Source: Candidatus Reidiella endopervernicosa (GTDB taxonomy: Bacteria > Pseudomonadota > Gammaproteobacteria > GCF-013343005). From it: a stretch of DNA of 64,000 nucleotides. Every line of letters starts with the position of its first letter. Positions within the stretch are counted from its first letter, which is position 1. The stretch is from NCBI RefSeq assembly GCF_013343005.1, contig NZ_CP054491.1, positions 124,001 through 188,000 on the forward strand, read 5' to 3'. The translations under genes and the position numbers were made by a program. The notes beneath the pieces were generated by a model. It did no database searches and was not told the DNA's origin. It saw only the letters and a list, made by a program, of their open reading frames with translations. This document shows, one piece after another, positions 1-9,382 of this stretch.

Positions 1-432
1 ACCGATGAGACCACCTGCCGTGCTCATTGCACCACTACCAGGAATTCCACGATGAGCATCAGGGCGAAGGCCAAAACCCATCTGCGCTGCCACACTCAGC
101 TCAAAGATGGCGAAGACCAGACGCAACGAATCACCCGCCATCAGATCGGCAATGACCGAACCGATCAGCGCACCGACCACAATCCCCGGCGTCAGCCGCC
201 AGAACAGCTGCCAGAGCACCGCGCCGCGGCGATGGTGGGCATAGACCGATGAGATCGAGGTGAAGATGATGGTGGCCAGTGAAGTACCAATAGCCAGATG
301 CATGGCGTGGGCGAAATTGTGATCGGCGAAGAGCAGCGCCAGCACCGGCACGATCACCAGCCCGCCGCCGACACCCAGCAGACCGGCCAGCAGACCCGCT
401 GCCGCGCCCAGCAGTAACAGCGTGATCAACAT
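1..432 (-). CDS. TauE/SafE-family anion exporter, N-terminal part (cut by window edge)
   Basis: Translating the minus strand from the ATG at 432 gives 144 open codons running off the window edge. The protein begins with a hydrophobic helix ending in a glycine-rich LLGVGGG turn, then a VIVPVLALLF helix and an AIGTSLATIIFTS segment. These are hallmarks of the TauE/SafE (TSUP, DUF81) membrane exporters, which move sulfite, sulfoacetate or related anions across the inner membrane. Only about half of a typical 250-270 residue protein is visible. It starts 49 bp after the stop of the tandem thioredoxin gene on the same strand, so co-transcription is likely. Substrate cannot be told from sequence. 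Confidence 0.85.
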   Translation of the reverse strand, partial: MLITLLLLGAAAGLLAGLLGVGGGLVIVPVLALLFADHNFAHAMHLAIGTSLATIIFTSISSVYAHHRRGAVLWQLFWRLTPGIVVGALIGSVIADLMAGDSLRLVFAIFELSVAAQMGFGLRPDAHRGIPGSGAMSTAGGLIG

Positions 433-480
433 TTGAGGCTCAGTGAATCGTTCTTATCAAACAACGATGAGCGTGTTGAA

Positions 481-1511
481 CTATTTCCAAAGATCGACCT
501 CAATCCCCTGCTCGTGCAGTTGATCCGCCCGCCCCTGCACGAAGCGCTGGAATTCCGGTTCACTGTTATAGGCACCACTGGAGACGTAAAGCATCGCCGA
601 CTCAACATGAAAGGCACGCAGATAGGCCTCAGTACGGAACGTCTCACTGCCAGTACTATCGAAAAAGAGCAGACTCGGGGTGAACTGCACATTCATCTGC
701 TTGGCCCAGTTACGCGCCGTGGTGCGTTTGCCATCGGGCGTGATCAGCGGATCGTTCGACCAGATATCGACCAGCGCCACATCGAAATAGGCCATCGCCT
801 GCTGCAACGGCTTGCGTTTGAGCGTATCTCCATGCAGCTCATCACAGGTCGCACACTGCTTCTGCTCAAAAAGACCAGCAGTGGTTTGTCACCCGCCTTG
901 CGCTGCAGATCAAGCGTCGGCTGCAGATATCCCGGTTCGAGATGCAACTTACCGCTGGCCGGTTGTGGCGCAAGTCTGGCGTAGTAGTCGCGGAAGCTGC
1001 CGACCGACTCCTCTTTACCGGCCACATAATCGAGTGCAGCAAGCATCTTGTGCGGCGGGTAGAAGCCGTTGACCCGCAGCGCCACCTTACCCTGCTCGTC
1101 GAGGAACAGCAGGGTCGGGGTGAACTGCACCCGCAGCGATTTTGCAAACTGCTTCTCGGTGGTGACCTCTCCCTTGAGGCCGGTCACCTCCCGGTCACCC
1201 CAGAGGTTAATCGCAATCGCCTCAAAGCCGCTACGTGTCTTCTCGACGATCTCATGCTGGGCAAAGTTAACCCGCACCAGCCGCTCACAGTAGGGGCAGC
1301 CATCCTGATAGAAGTAGAGCATCACCCGCTTGCTCTCACTGCTCGCCTCTGCCACGTCTTCACGAATATCGAGAAACGACTGCTTGAACCAGGCCGGCCT
1401 ATCGACATAGCCGGGATTGACCATCCCCTCACCGAGCTGCTCATCTGCGGCAAAGAGCGGTGCTGACATGACCAGAAATAGAACGACGAACAGTTTTTGC
1501 ATTAAACGCAT
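481..1511 (-). pseudogene. Tandem thioredoxin-fold periplasmic protein (SoxW-like), single frameshift
   Basis: The ATG at 1511 opens a signal peptide (MRLMQKLFVVLFLVMSAPLFA) and a thioredoxin-like domain with a CPYC redox motif (YQDGCPYCERL) and a VQFTPTLLF cis-proline segment. The frame then breaks in a run of five A at 868-872. In the next frame the protein continues with a second redox motif, CATC, followed by VQFTPSLLFFD and a stop at 481. Restoring one base to the A-run joins both halves into a protein of about 343 residues with two thioredoxin domains. Such proteins reduce periplasmic disulfides; SoxW-type thioredoxins serve sulfur oxidation, but that role is inference. A homopolymer indel may be real decay or a sequencing error. 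It lies 9 bp after the aldehyde dehydrogenase gene, upstream of the TauE gene. Confidence 0.8.
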
Positions 1512-1520
1512 GGCTTAACC

Positions 1521-2888
1521 TCAGCGAATCCAGACCGTCTTGGCGCTCACAAATTCACGAATGCCATGGTGCGACAGCTCACGACCATAACCCGATGCCT
1601 TGATACCGCCAAAGGGGAGGCGTGGATCGCTCTTCACCATTCCATTAACGAAGGTACAACCACTCTCAACCTGTCGCGCCAACGCCTCACCCCGTTCACT
1701 ATCCTCGGTCCAGATGCTACCGCCAAGACCAAAGCGTGAGTCGTTGGCGATACGCATTGCATCCGCCTCATCTCTGGCACGAATCACAATCGCTACCGGA
1801 CCAAAAAACTCTTCACTGTATGCACGCATACCGGGTTCAACACGGTCGAGTATCGAGGCGGCATAGAAGGAACCGGGACGTACCAGCGGCCGACAGCCGG
1901 TTATGGCCTCTGCACCACTGGCGAGCGAATCGCTCACCTGCTTATGCAGCTCGCTACGTAGATCAGCTCGTGCCATCGGCCCCAGCGTGGTCTTCTCATC
2001 CAGCGGGTCTCCCGCCTCAAGCGCCTCGACCGCCTCTTTAAACTGGGTAACAAACTGATCGGCAACGACATCAACCACGATAAAGCGCTTGGCTGCGATG
2101 CAACTCTGCCCCGCGTTGAGAAAACGTGACGCGACCGCACCGGCCACGGCCAGATCGAGATCGGCATCTTCGAGCACCACAAAGGCATCGGAACCACCCA
2201 GTTCCAGCACCGACTTCTTCAACTCCTCGCCGGCCACGGCGGCCACCTTACGACCGGCAGGTTCGGAACCGGTCAGCGTCACAGCCGCCACGCGCGGATC
2301 ACGAATCACACCCTCCACCTCGGAAGCGGGGATCATCAGGCTACGAAAGACACCGGCCGGGAAACCGGCATCGTGAAAGACCGACTCAATCGCCAACGCA
2401 CACTGCGGCACGTTGGAGGCGTGTTTCAGCAATCCGGTGTTACCGGCAATCAGTGCCGGTGCGGCAAAACGGAACACCTGCCAGAAGGGGAAGTTCCACG
2501 GCATCACCGCCAGCACCGTGCCGATCGGTTGGTAGGCGACAAAGCTATTAGTCGCATCGGAGTCGATGCTCTCATCACGAAGAAATCCGGGACCGAACTC
2601 CTCGTAGTACTCACACACCAGCGCACACTTCTCAACCTCAGCCCGCGCCTCACCGATCAGCTTGCCCATCTCCTGACTGATCAGGGTCGCCAGCTCTTCA
2701 CTGCGTGAACGCAGTACCGTGGCCGCAGCATGCATCAACCGGCAACGCTCCTGTATTGGAGTTGCCGACCAGACGAGCGTTACAGCCGCCGTCTCGGCCA
2801 GTGCCGCCTCCAATTGATCCGCATCAAACGCCTGAATAACCGTCAGCGTGGCATCGTCTGCAGGATTGATCGATTTAAAGGGCATCAA
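1521..2888 (-). CDS. NAD(P)-dependent succinate-semialdehyde dehydrogenase family protein
   Basis: This 455-residue protein belongs to the aldehyde dehydrogenase superfamily and is the size of the short Sad/GabD-type succinate-semialdehyde dehydrogenases. The catalytic cysteine is Cys263 in NAGQSCIAAKR and the general-base glutamate is Glu229 in VLELGGSDAF. The MPWNFPFWQ segment (about residue 130) and the LTGSEPAG loop (about 205) form the cofactor site. It would oxidise an aldehyde such as succinate semialdehyde to the acid in the cytoplasm. It is first in a probable three-gene minus-strand unit with the tandem thioredoxin and TauE genes, and is divergent from the NDUFA9-like gene across a 137-bp region holding a perfect inverted repeat. 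Exact substrate is inferred from family resemblance. Confidence 0.85.
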   Translation of the reverse strand: MMPFKSINPADDATLTVIQAFDADQLEAALAETAAVTLVWSATPIQERCRLMHAAATVLRSRSEELATLISQEMGKLIGEARAEVEKCALVCEYYEEFGPGFLRDESIDSDATNSFVAYQPIGTVLAVMPWNFPFWQVFRFAAPALIAGNTGLLKHASNVPQCALAIESVFHDAGFPAGVFRSLMIPASEVEGVIRDPRVAAVTLTGSEPAGRKVAAVAGEELKKSVLELGGSDAFVVLEDADLDLAVAGAVASRFLNAGQSCIAAKRFIVVDVVADQFVTQFKEAVEALEAGDPLDEKTTLGPMARADLRSELHKQVSDSLASGAEAITGCRPLVRPGSFYAASILDRVEPGMRAYSEEFFGPVAIVIRARDEADAMRIANDSRFGLGGSIWTEDSERGEALARQVESGCTFVNGMVKSDPRLPFGGIKASGYGRELSHHGIREFVSAKTVWIR

Positions 2889-2916
2889 TTACTCCCGTGT
2901 TATCTATAATTGTCTG

Positions 2917-2961
2917 GGAACCGCTTATTTATCTGGACAGCAGCAACCTTAAAGCGGTTCC
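2917..2961. promoter_or_regulatory. Perfect 10-bp inverted repeat in a divergent promoter region
   Basis: GGAACCGCTT at 2917-2926 is repeated as its exact reverse complement AAGCGGTTCC at 2952-2961, with 25 bp between. It lies between the divergent dehydrogenase (start 2888) and NDUFA9-like (start 3026) genes. A TATAGT hexamer suitable as a -10 for the plus-strand gene follows a few bases after the right arm. There is no T-run, so it is unlikely to be a terminator. A two-site operator or a looping repressor site is the likeliest reading. Confidence 0.45.
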
Positions 2962-3025
2962 ATAGTATAGTTCACCACCCTATGAGTACACCGAGCACAA
3001 CAGCGTAAAAAGGATTGTTGAAGCG

Positions 3026-4000
3026 ATGAAACCAAGCACTATTTGCATTGTTGGCGGAACAGGGTTTGTCGGCAGCCACCTGGCAGCACGACTAGCCGCA
3101 AGCGGCTATCAACTACGCCTGCTCACTCGCCATCCACAACGTCATCGTGATCTCTCACTACTACCCGGTGTTTCACTGCATCAGGCCGATGTGTTTGATG
3201 ATGCCGCACTAGCAGAACACTTTGAAGGGTGTGACGCGGTGATTAGCCTGGTTGGGATTCTGAATGAGAAGGGACGCGATGGCAGCGGTTTCCGTCGCGC
3301 CCATGTTGAACTGCCACGCAAGATCGTCGAGGTCTGTCGCAAGGTAGGCATCAAGCGCCTGATCCATATGAGTGCGCTCAATGCCGCCACCATCTCACCC
3401 AGCTTCTATCTGCGCACCAAGGGTGAGGGCGAAAAGGTGATTATCGCCGCTGGACGTAATGGCATGGCGGTAACCCGCATCTGCCCCTCGGTGATCTTCG
3501 GTCCCGACGACTCCTTCCTCAACCGCTTTACTGCACTGCTTCGTCTCTCGCCCATCGCCTTTCCACTCGCCTGCGCCGAGGCACGCTTTGCGCCGGTCTA
3601 TGTTGGCGATGTAGTCGAGGCCTTTGCCGTCTGCCTCGACGACCCGACTACCATCGGTGAGCGTTATGAACTCTGTGGACCCGAAAGCTACACCCTCAAG
3701 GAGCTGGTCGAGTATGCCGCCGAGAGCGCCGGGCTGAAGCGCCTCATCATCGGCCTGCCCGATGCACTCTCAAAGTTGCAGGCATCGATCCTTGAGTGGC
3801 TGCCAGGCAAACCCTTCTCACGTGATAACTACAACTCACTGCAGATCGACAGTATCTGCAAACAGGATGGGCTGGCTGCGCTCGGCGTTTCACCGACCCG
3901 CCTCAAGTCGTTCCGCCCCGGTGCCAACTATCAGAAGTCTGATCGCGCACGCTATGACGACCATCGCCGCCGCGCCGGTCGCCACACGCTCTCGGAGTAG
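3026..4000 (+). CDS. NDUFA9-like NAD(P)-binding SDR protein (atypical SDR)
   Basis: The 324-residue protein opens with the Rossmann signature VGGTGFVGSHLA (residues 9-20), then has DVFDDAAL, VISLVGILNE and RLIHMSALNA segments characteristic of the complex I NDUFA9-subunit family of atypical short-chain dehydrogenases. In bacteria these are soluble, stand-alone proteins related to nucleotide-sugar epimerases. The true substrate is generally unknown, with roles suggested in quinone or lipid metabolism. The active-site YxxxK is replaced by YLRTKGEGE, as usual in this subgroup. It starts 65 bp after the inverted repeat and ends 9 bp before cca, so the two are probably co-transcribed. Confidence 0.85.
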   Translation: MKPSTICIVGGTGFVGSHLAARLAASGYQLRLLTRHPQRHRDLSLLPGVSLHQADVFDDAALAEHFEGCDAVISLVGILNEKGRDGSGFRRAHVELPRKIVEVCRKVGIKRLIHMSALNAATISPSFYLRTKGEGEKVIIAAGRNGMAVTRICPSVIFGPDDSFLNRFTALLRLSPIAFPLACAEARFAPVYVGDVVEAFAVCLDDPTTIGERYELCGPESYTLKELVEYAAESAGLKRLIIGLPDALSKLQASILEWLPGKPFSRDNYNSLQIDSICKQDGLAALGVSPTRLKSFRPGANYQKSDRARYDDHRRRAGRHTLSE

Positions 4001-4009
4001 TCACAGACG

Positions 4010-5233
4010 ATGCAGATCTATCTGGTTGGCGGTGCCGTGCGTGACAAAATCCTCGGCCTGAAGCCGAAGGAGCGTGACTGGGTGGTGGTTGGTTCCACAC
4101 CCGATGAGATGCTTGAGCAGGGGTTCAAGCCGGTCGGCAAGGAGTTCCCCGTCTTCCTTCACCCCAAAACCGGCGAGGAGTACGCGCTGGCTCGCACTGA
4201 GCGTAAGACCGCACCCGGCTACCACGGCTTCGCCTTTCACGCCGATCCAGGCGTGACACTGGAGGAGGATCTGATTCGTCGCGACCTGACCGTCAACGCG
4301 ATAGCAATGGATGATGCGGGTAACATTATCGATCCCTACAATGGCCGCGAGGATCTCGATAACGGCCTGCTACGCCACGTCTCCGACGCCTTCGCAGAGG
4401 ACCCAGTACGCATCCTGCGCGCCGCCCGCTTCGCCGCCCGCTTTGCCAAGTTCGGCTTCCGAGTGGCGCACGACACCAATGCGTTAATGCGCCGCATGGT
4501 CGAGAACGGTGAGGTCGATGCGCTGGTGCCTGAACGCGTCTGGAAGGAGCTATCACGCGCACTTGCCGAGGAACGTCCACAAGCCTTCTTCAAGGTACTA
4601 CGCGGCTGTGGTGCGCTGGCACGTCTCTTCCCCGAGATCGACGCCCTCTACGGCGTACCACAACCCGAACAACACCACGGTGAGATCGACACCGGCATCC
4701 ACGTAATGATGGTGCTGGAACAGGCGGCCAAGCTTTCACCAGAGCCGGTAGTCCGATTCGCTGCCCTTACTCACGACCTCGGTAAGGGAACGACCCCTGA
4801 GGCGGAGTGGCCAAAACATATCGCCCACGAGCAACGCAGTGCCAAACTGGTCAAAGAGCTATGCGAACGCTTCCGTATTCCCAATGAGTTTCGAGATCTG
4901 GCGGTTCACGTCGCCCGCTACCACACCCACTGCCACAAGGTGCGCGAGCTAAAACCGAGCACGCTGTTAAAGACCCTCGAGTCGCTCGACGCACTGCGTC
5001 GCCCCGAACGCTTCGAGCAGTTTCTGCTCGCCTGCGAAGCCGACTCAAAGGGGCGCAAGGATATGGAGCAGACCCCCTACCCACAGGCCGACTACTTCCG
5101 ATCAGCTCTGGCCGCCGCCAATGCCATCGTCGCCAAGTCGGTGATTGAAGACGGCTTCAGCGGTAAGGAGATTGGCGATGAGTTACATCGGCGACGCGTG
5201 ACAGCCGTAGCCGGGATAAATACACAGATTTAG
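4010..5233 (+). CDS. cca: CCA-adding tRNA nucleotidyltransferase (multifunctional, with HD domain)
   Basis: This 407-residue protein begins with the class II nucleotidyltransferase signature [13 protein letters not shown] followed by the metal-binding ERDWVVVG (DxD-like) and the ALARTERK nucleotide motif. A C-terminal HD phosphohydrolase domain has the metal motif THDLGKG near residue 250. That combination matches the gammaproteobacterial multifunctional CCA enzyme, which adds or repairs the 3' CCA of tRNAs and carries phosphatase and phosphodiesterase activity in the HD domain. It is relevant to this window because the tRNA-Ile2 gene at 37790 does not encode its own CCA and must depend on this enzyme. 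It starts 9 bp after the NDUFA9-like gene. Confidence 0.95.
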   Translation: MQIYLVGGAVRDKILGLKPKERDWVVVGSTPDEMLEQGFKPVGKEFPVFLHPKTGEEYALARTERKTAPGYHGFAFHADPGVTLEEDLIRRDLTVNAIAMDDAGNIIDPYNGREDLDNGLLRHVSDAFAEDPVRILRAARFAARFAKFGFRVAHDTNALMRRMVENGEVDALVPERVWKELSRALAEERPQAFFKVLRGCGALARLFPEIDALYGVPQPEQHHGEIDTGIHVMMVLEQAAKLSPEPVVRFAALTHDLGKGTTPEAEWPKHIAHEQRSAKLVKELCERFRIPNEFRDLAVHVARYHTHCHKVRELKPSTLLKTLESLDALRRPERFEQFLLACEADSKGRKDMEQTPYPQADYFRSALAAANAIVAKSVIEDGFSGKEIGDELHRRRVTAVAGINTQI

Positions 5234-5268
5234 CTTACGACGTGCACAGCAAACACTGAGGTCTATCG

Positions 5269-5904
5269 ATGTTCAGCAACACCTCACTCAATAGTCGGCA
5301 ATCACTGACCTGGTTAACACTCTTCCTCTCCACACTGCTCTGGTCAGCCGTCGAACCACTCGATTATTTTATCTGGGGACTTGAGGTTGCACCTGCGCTG
5401 ATCGCCCTGGTCCTGCTCGCATTCACGTTTAAACGTTTTCCACTGACCCCTCTCAGCTACTGGCTGATCCTCATTCACTGCATCATCCTGATGGTAGGGG
5501 GTCACTACACCTACGCAGAAGTACCGCTTTTCGATGCCATAGGAGAGCTCTACGACTCGGGACGAAACGACTACGACAAGCTTGGCCACTTCGCTCAGGG
5601 ATTTATCCCCGCCATCATCGCCCGAGAGATTCTGCTGCGTCGATCACCACTCGAAAACGGCAAGTGGCTATTCTTTATTGTGGTTTCGATCTGCCTGGCG
5701 ATCAGCGCTTTTTATGAACTGATCGAGTGGTGGGTGGCCGCTGCCACAGGCACTGCCGCTGATGCTTTTCTCGGCACTCAGGGTTATGTGTGGGATACAC
5801 AGTCCGATATGGCAATGGCACTGATCGGCGCTATCATCGCAAACATAACTCTCAGCAAGCCACACGACCGGCAACTCTCCAGACTCGAGAGACCGCTAAC
5901 GTAG
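5269..5904 (+). CDS. DUF2238 / YjdF-family inner-membrane protein
   Basis: This 211-residue protein has about six hydrophobic segments. The pattern DKLGHFAQGFIPAIIARE, followed by ISAFYELIEWW and a FLGTQGYVWDTQSDMAMA segment, is the conserved core of the DUF2238 (YjdF-like) integral membrane family. Conserved His, Glu, Asp and Gln within or beside membrane helices suggest a chemical or metal-binding role, but no function is established. It begins 35 bp after cca. The next gene is 157 bp further on, so transcription probably ends or restarts there. Confidence 0.8.
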   Translation: MFSNTSLNSRQSLTWLTLFLSTLLWSAVEPLDYFIWGLEVAPALIALVLLAFTFKRFPLTPLSYWLILIHCIILMVGGHYTYAEVPLFDAIGELYDSGRNDYDKLGHFAQGFIPAIIAREILLRRSPLENGKWLFFIVVSICLAISAFYELIEWWVAAATGTAADAFLGTQGYVWDTQSDMAMALIGAIIANITLSKPHDRQLSRLERPLT

Positions 5905-6061
5905 CACGGATGAAACGGCGTGGAATTCGAGCAATGGCGATAGAGTGTGATTATGATCGTGACCCTATGCCAAACTGATAATCAAAGCTGCAGAACAGCT
6001 CTGTCCTGAAAGCGTGAATCGATTAAATCAAAATAATAATTAAGTAGTAAGGGAGATAATA

Positions 6062-7966
6062 TTGATACCGATCCCACCATCGACACACTCACAACAGGGA
6101 CGCTCTATCATCGGCTTTCTCTTTGGTCTTATATTCGCGGCTGCTGGCTTTGGTTTCATCACTTTCCTCGCTCTGCCCGATCTCACCGACTGGCAGCAGA
6201 TGAAGTCGTGGCAGCCGGCCAAGATGGTCGTCACCTCAACCCGACTCGAGTCTCACAGTGGTGACAGCACCACCTACGAGGCACACGCCACCTATCGTTA
6301 TCACTTTAACAATCAGCTCTTTCACGGCCAACGTGTCGGCATCAGCACAGAGGCGGACAACATCGGTAGTTGGCAGCAGCAGACCTATAAACGTCTTCGC
6401 GATGCTGAACAACGTGGCTATACCGTTAACGGCTGGGTGAATCCAGCTCAACCCAACGAATCGGTCATCGATCGTGAGATACGCTGGGGGTTGATGGCAC
6501 TGAAGGGAATACTCGGTGGCATCTTCGCCCTGGTCGGTAGTGTTGTGGCCATCGCTTCACTCAGTCGCACAAAAACAAAAACCACACAGAGTTCAACTAC
6601 ACCTTGGATCGGCAACCCAAAGTGGCAGAGCAATCCCATTCGTTCCAGCGCCGTTTCTCAACTCAAGGGGATCTGGCTCTTCACCATTCTCTGGAACGCG
6701 ATCTCGATGCCCGCCCCCTTTCTCGCCTTCGATGAGTTCATGGCGGGTGACTATGCTGTCGCCTTTGTTCTGCTCTTCCCTATTGTTGGCGCTGGTTTTC
6801 TCTACTTTGCGATCAAGAAATCACTGGAGTGGCATCGCTTCGGCCCTACCCCACTGACTCTGTCGCCAATGCCCGGGTCGTTAGGTGGCAAGGTGGCGGG
6901 GCATATTGATATAAATCTCCCCTACAGCGAATCGCGTGGCATTGAGATCACCCTCAAATGCATCCATACCTATACCAGTGGCAGCGGTAAAAACCGTACC
7001 ACTCACAACGACACCCTCTGGGAATCAACACAGTCGGCCACCATCGCGCCCGGTATGAATGGCACTCGTCTGCAGTTCAACTTCATCACACCCGACAACC
7101 TTCCCGAATCGAGCAACAAAACATCGGGCAACCGCCACCGTTGGGAGCTGAGCGCCAAGGGCGAGATGCGTGGTCCTGATCTTGATCGAAGCTTCGATAT
7201 CCCGGTTTACGACACCGGTGAGGCGAGTAGCGACAAGGTCAGAACCGCCGATCAGGCTGCTTTGCACATTGATGATGAATCGGCAGCAGTAGAGCTCGAC
7301 AGCGACAAAGTGGTCATCACCCCGCAAGCCGACGGGACCAACCTCTTCTACCCGGTAATGCGTGATCTCGGCTTTGCCATTGGCATGATGATATTCGGTA
7401 CTCTATTCGCTGCCCCCGTGTTATTGATCAACCACTTCACTGGTGGTGACGTGCCAATCACCTTTCTCATCATCTTTGTCTTCATCGGCGGCCTACTACT
7501 TCTCTCTGGTCTCTATATGGTAACCAACAGCCTTGAGGTACATGCAGGACGCACAGCCATCACCACCACTCGTCGCATACTCGGCTTTCCACTGCGCACG
7601 ACTATAGCCACTGAAGAGATCGTTGATTTTGAGCAGAAGGTGGCGATGAGCAGCAGTAGCGGCAGTAAACGAAAGATCAGAATTAAGATTGAGGCGATCA
7701 CCCGAGACGGAAAAAAACAGACCCTCGGCGACACCTTGCCCAATGCCAAAACGGCCAAACACCTGATTGAGATAATCGAACATGCAACGCACTTCAAAGG
7801 TGGAGATCTGCCAGCCAGTGACAGCTTCAAACATCGAAAACAACAGATCAGCGAGAGCAGTAAACGAAAATTCCGTTACGCAGCAAACATCATCGCTTTT
7901 ATTATCTTTGTTTTTATCATGTGGGACTTCTTTGGCGACATTATTCCACCACTGCTTTCTCGCTAG
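6062..7966 (+). CDS. Large DUF3592-like membrane protein
   Basis: This 634-residue protein starts at a TTG (6062) preceded by a GGGAGA ribosome-binding site. It has an N-terminal membrane helix, then a domain with ATYRYHFNNQLFHGQRVGI and VNPAQPNESVIDR, which is the DUF3592 pattern (a small beta-rich extracytoplasmic domain between helices). Pairs of helices follow around residues 140-170 and 190-260. A long soluble beta-rich part precedes a second pair of helices near 450-500, and a basic C-terminus ends in a further helix. No catalytic residues are recognisable. Proteins of this type are poorly characterised and often found in predatory, symbiotic and environmental proteobacteria. It is followed by 190 bp and a dispersed repeat. 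Confidence 0.65.
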   Translation: MIPIPPSTHSQQGRSIIGFLFGLIFAAAGFGFITFLALPDLTDWQQMKSWQPAKMVVTSTRLESHSGDSTTYEAHATYRYHFNNQLFHGQRVGISTEADNIGSWQQQTYKRLRDAEQRGYTVNGWVNPAQPNESVIDREIRWGLMALKGILGGIFALVGSVVAIASLSRTKTKTTQSSTTPWIGNPKWQSNPIRSSAVSQLKGIWLFTILWNAISMPAPFLAFDEFMAGDYAVAFVLLFPIVGAGFLYFAIKKSLEWHRFGPTPLTLSPMPGSLGGKVAGHIDINLPYSESRGIEITLKCIHTYTSGSGKNRTTHNDTLWESTQSATIAPGMNGTRLQFNFITPDNLPESSNKTSGNRHRWELSAKGEMRGPDLDRSFDIPVYDTGEASSDKVRTADQAALHIDDESAAVELDSDKVVITPQADGTNLFYPVMRDLGFAIGMMIFGTLFAAPVLLINHFTGGDVPITFLIIFVFIGGLLLLSGLYMVTNSLEVHAGRTAITTTRRILGFPLRTTIATEEIVDFEQKVAMSSSSGSKRKIRIKIEAITRDGKKQTLGDTLPNAKTAKHLIEIIEHATHFKGGDLPASDSFKHRKQQISESSKRKFRYAANIIAFIIFVFIMWDFFGDIIPPLLSR

Positions 7967-8159
7967 AACTCACACTGTCCAGCCACATAGTTGAACAACC
8001 AAGAGCCAATTGAGATGACTAACAAGACCCAGACAGCCACACTGGACTTGCGGGTGCCCCGATGACCGGCAGAGTAATCAGTGAACTCATCACCGGCAAA
8101 ACGCCCTCTATCGACATCGCACCTTTCGATCTCTATCGGTTTTAGACATAAAGCAATTC
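7967..8159 (-). other. Possible truncated small membrane-protein gene beside repeat copy 1
   Basis: On the minus strand an open frame enters from repeat copy 1 (8160 upward) and ends at 7963 with a run of acidic and polar residues followed by a VAVWVLLVISIGSWLFNYV membrane helix. Its first 15 or so residues are repeat-encoded. The non-repeat part (about 65 codons) may be the 3' end of a gene cut by the repeat, as seen at copies 2 and 3, but no matching 5' part is visible on the far side, where the ATP-grasp gene ends immediately. Function is unknown. Confidence 0.3.
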
Positions 8160-8439
8160 GGGAGTCGCTATTTTTCGGAAGCTTGTTTTGGGCATCCAAG
8201 CCCAAGCAAGCGGCAAATACTAACGCGACCGTTTATGCCTACGGCGCCCCGACCGTCCTGCGTTCGTTGCGTAATCACCTCTTCGCGGCTCTACACAACT
8301 CCCTCAGTGACTCTACGCCGACATAAAGCCGCTGCTGCATATTCTTCGTCGTCCGCTCGCGCTCTCAACTACGAATATGCAGACGGCGTCGACTATCGCG
8401 GACTAACCGCCCTCACTTCGCTCTCCATGGCGGTCAGCG
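8160..8439 (+). repeat. Dispersed ~280-bp repeat, copy 1
   Basis: The copy begins GGGAGTCGCTATTTTT and ends CCATGGCGGTCAGCG. It contains the left hairpin (GCTTG..GGGC / GCCC..CAAGC) and the right hairpin (ACCGCC..GGCGGT) shared by all five copies. It diverges from the others at scattered bases (GCGTTCGTTG, ATATTCTTCG). Its right end lies 10 bp from the stop codon of the ATP-grasp gene. Short open frames within it exist in several frames and look incidental. Confidence 0.9.
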
Positions 8440-8449
8440 AAAGAAGAGA

Positions 8450-9382
8450 CTATTCCTTCTCCATCAGATTGGTAGGCGACCACTCGACCTGACAATAGGG
8501 ATCGCTCCTATAGGGTTCAATATTGAAGGCGTCGCCATAGTAACGATCGAGCTCCTTTGGATCAGCCATTGAAAGTCCGTTATTCGGCGTAAAGGTTAAT
8601 TCACTAAAGTAGATCTTTCCGGCCACGTTATAGAGATCGACACGCACAAAAGGAAAGCCAGCTGAAAGTTTCTCACTAATCGCCAACATCTCATTCAGGT
8701 TATCGGGCCGATCTATTCTTTGTGTTACACGATCAGCGTGGCTGTCATGCTTTTTAAACTCCTTCCATTCAGTATTGAACACCCTGAAGAGATCGCCGCC
8801 AGGTCGATCGATACTCACATGGATCGCCACCGGCTTACCGTCGAAGCAGTAAAATCTGAAATCAAGTAGATTACCGCTCGGATCACGCAGATATTTCTCG
8901 ATAATTATCCGACCCGTAATATTCCTGTAATTTGCCTCACCACTTATGCGCGAGTAATAACTACTCCTCAACCAGCCACGCACCTTGTTCCCCGTTTCAT
9001 GCCAATCGAGCAACCGTTTGTCTTCCACGCGAACATTCCAGCCGCAGCCGTGCGTCGCCTTCAACATAAAACGGCTTGGAAGCCCACCATAATCGATCTC
9101 TTCAAAATGACTGTAGAGGCCAAGTAGCGGTACGAGCACCTCCTCTCCAACCCTTTCAGCGACAAATTCACGTACGGTGTATTTATCAACGAAGTCTGCC
9201 AGCGAGGCCAGATCACAGTTGGCCTTCACCCAATGAAGTTTTTCAGTGAATGTTCGGGGATTATCGAGATTGAGCGGATAGCCGTGGGCCCGAAAGAAGC
9301 GCTCCCGTATGTATTGATCCAGACAGCAACGCTTGAGCAGGCTCTTCCTGAATCTGGACAACCGTCTACTGACAATCCCCAT
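8450..9382 (-). CDS. TupA-like ATP-grasp amidoligase family protein
   Basis: The protein (about 310 residues) contains the signature NPRTFTEKLHW, DKYTVREFVAE and FMLKATHGCGWNV, followed by IIIEKYL, DFRFYCFDG and a metal-binding SELTFTPNNGL stretch. This is the TupA-like ATP-grasp family, whose prototype takes part in teichuronopeptide synthesis and whose members usually sit in capsule and polysaccharide clusters. It likely ligates an amine or amino acid to a carboxylated sugar or peptide. I place the start at 9382 because a GGAGG ribosome-binding site precedes that ATG; an earlier ATG at 9448 would overlap the VanZ gene by over 80 bp. With the start at 9382 the overlap is 17 bp, implying translational coupling. 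Repeat copy 1 abuts its 3' end. Confidence 0.8.
   Translation of the reverse strand: MGIVSRRLSRFRKSLLKRCCLDQYIRERFFRAHGYPLNLDNPRTFTEKLHWVKANCDLASLADFVDKYTVREFVAERVGEEVLVPLLGLYSHFEEIDYGGLPSRFMLKATHGCGWNVRVEDKRLLDWHETGNKVRGWLRSSYYSRISGEANYRNITGRIIIEKYLRDPSGNLLDFRFYCFDGKPVAIHVSIDRPGGDLFRVFNTEWKEFKKHDSHADRVTQRIDRPDNLNEMLAISEKLSAGFPFVRVDLYNVAGKIYFSELTFTPNNGLSMADPKELDRYYGDAFNIEPYRSDPYCQVEWSPTNLMEKE

Noticed and set aside
8235-8492. Short open frames inside the dispersed repeats (e.g. MPTAPRPSCVRCVITSS type)
   Set aside because: Different frames are open in different copies, with no ribosome-binding site and varied ends; more likely incidental to a DNA element.
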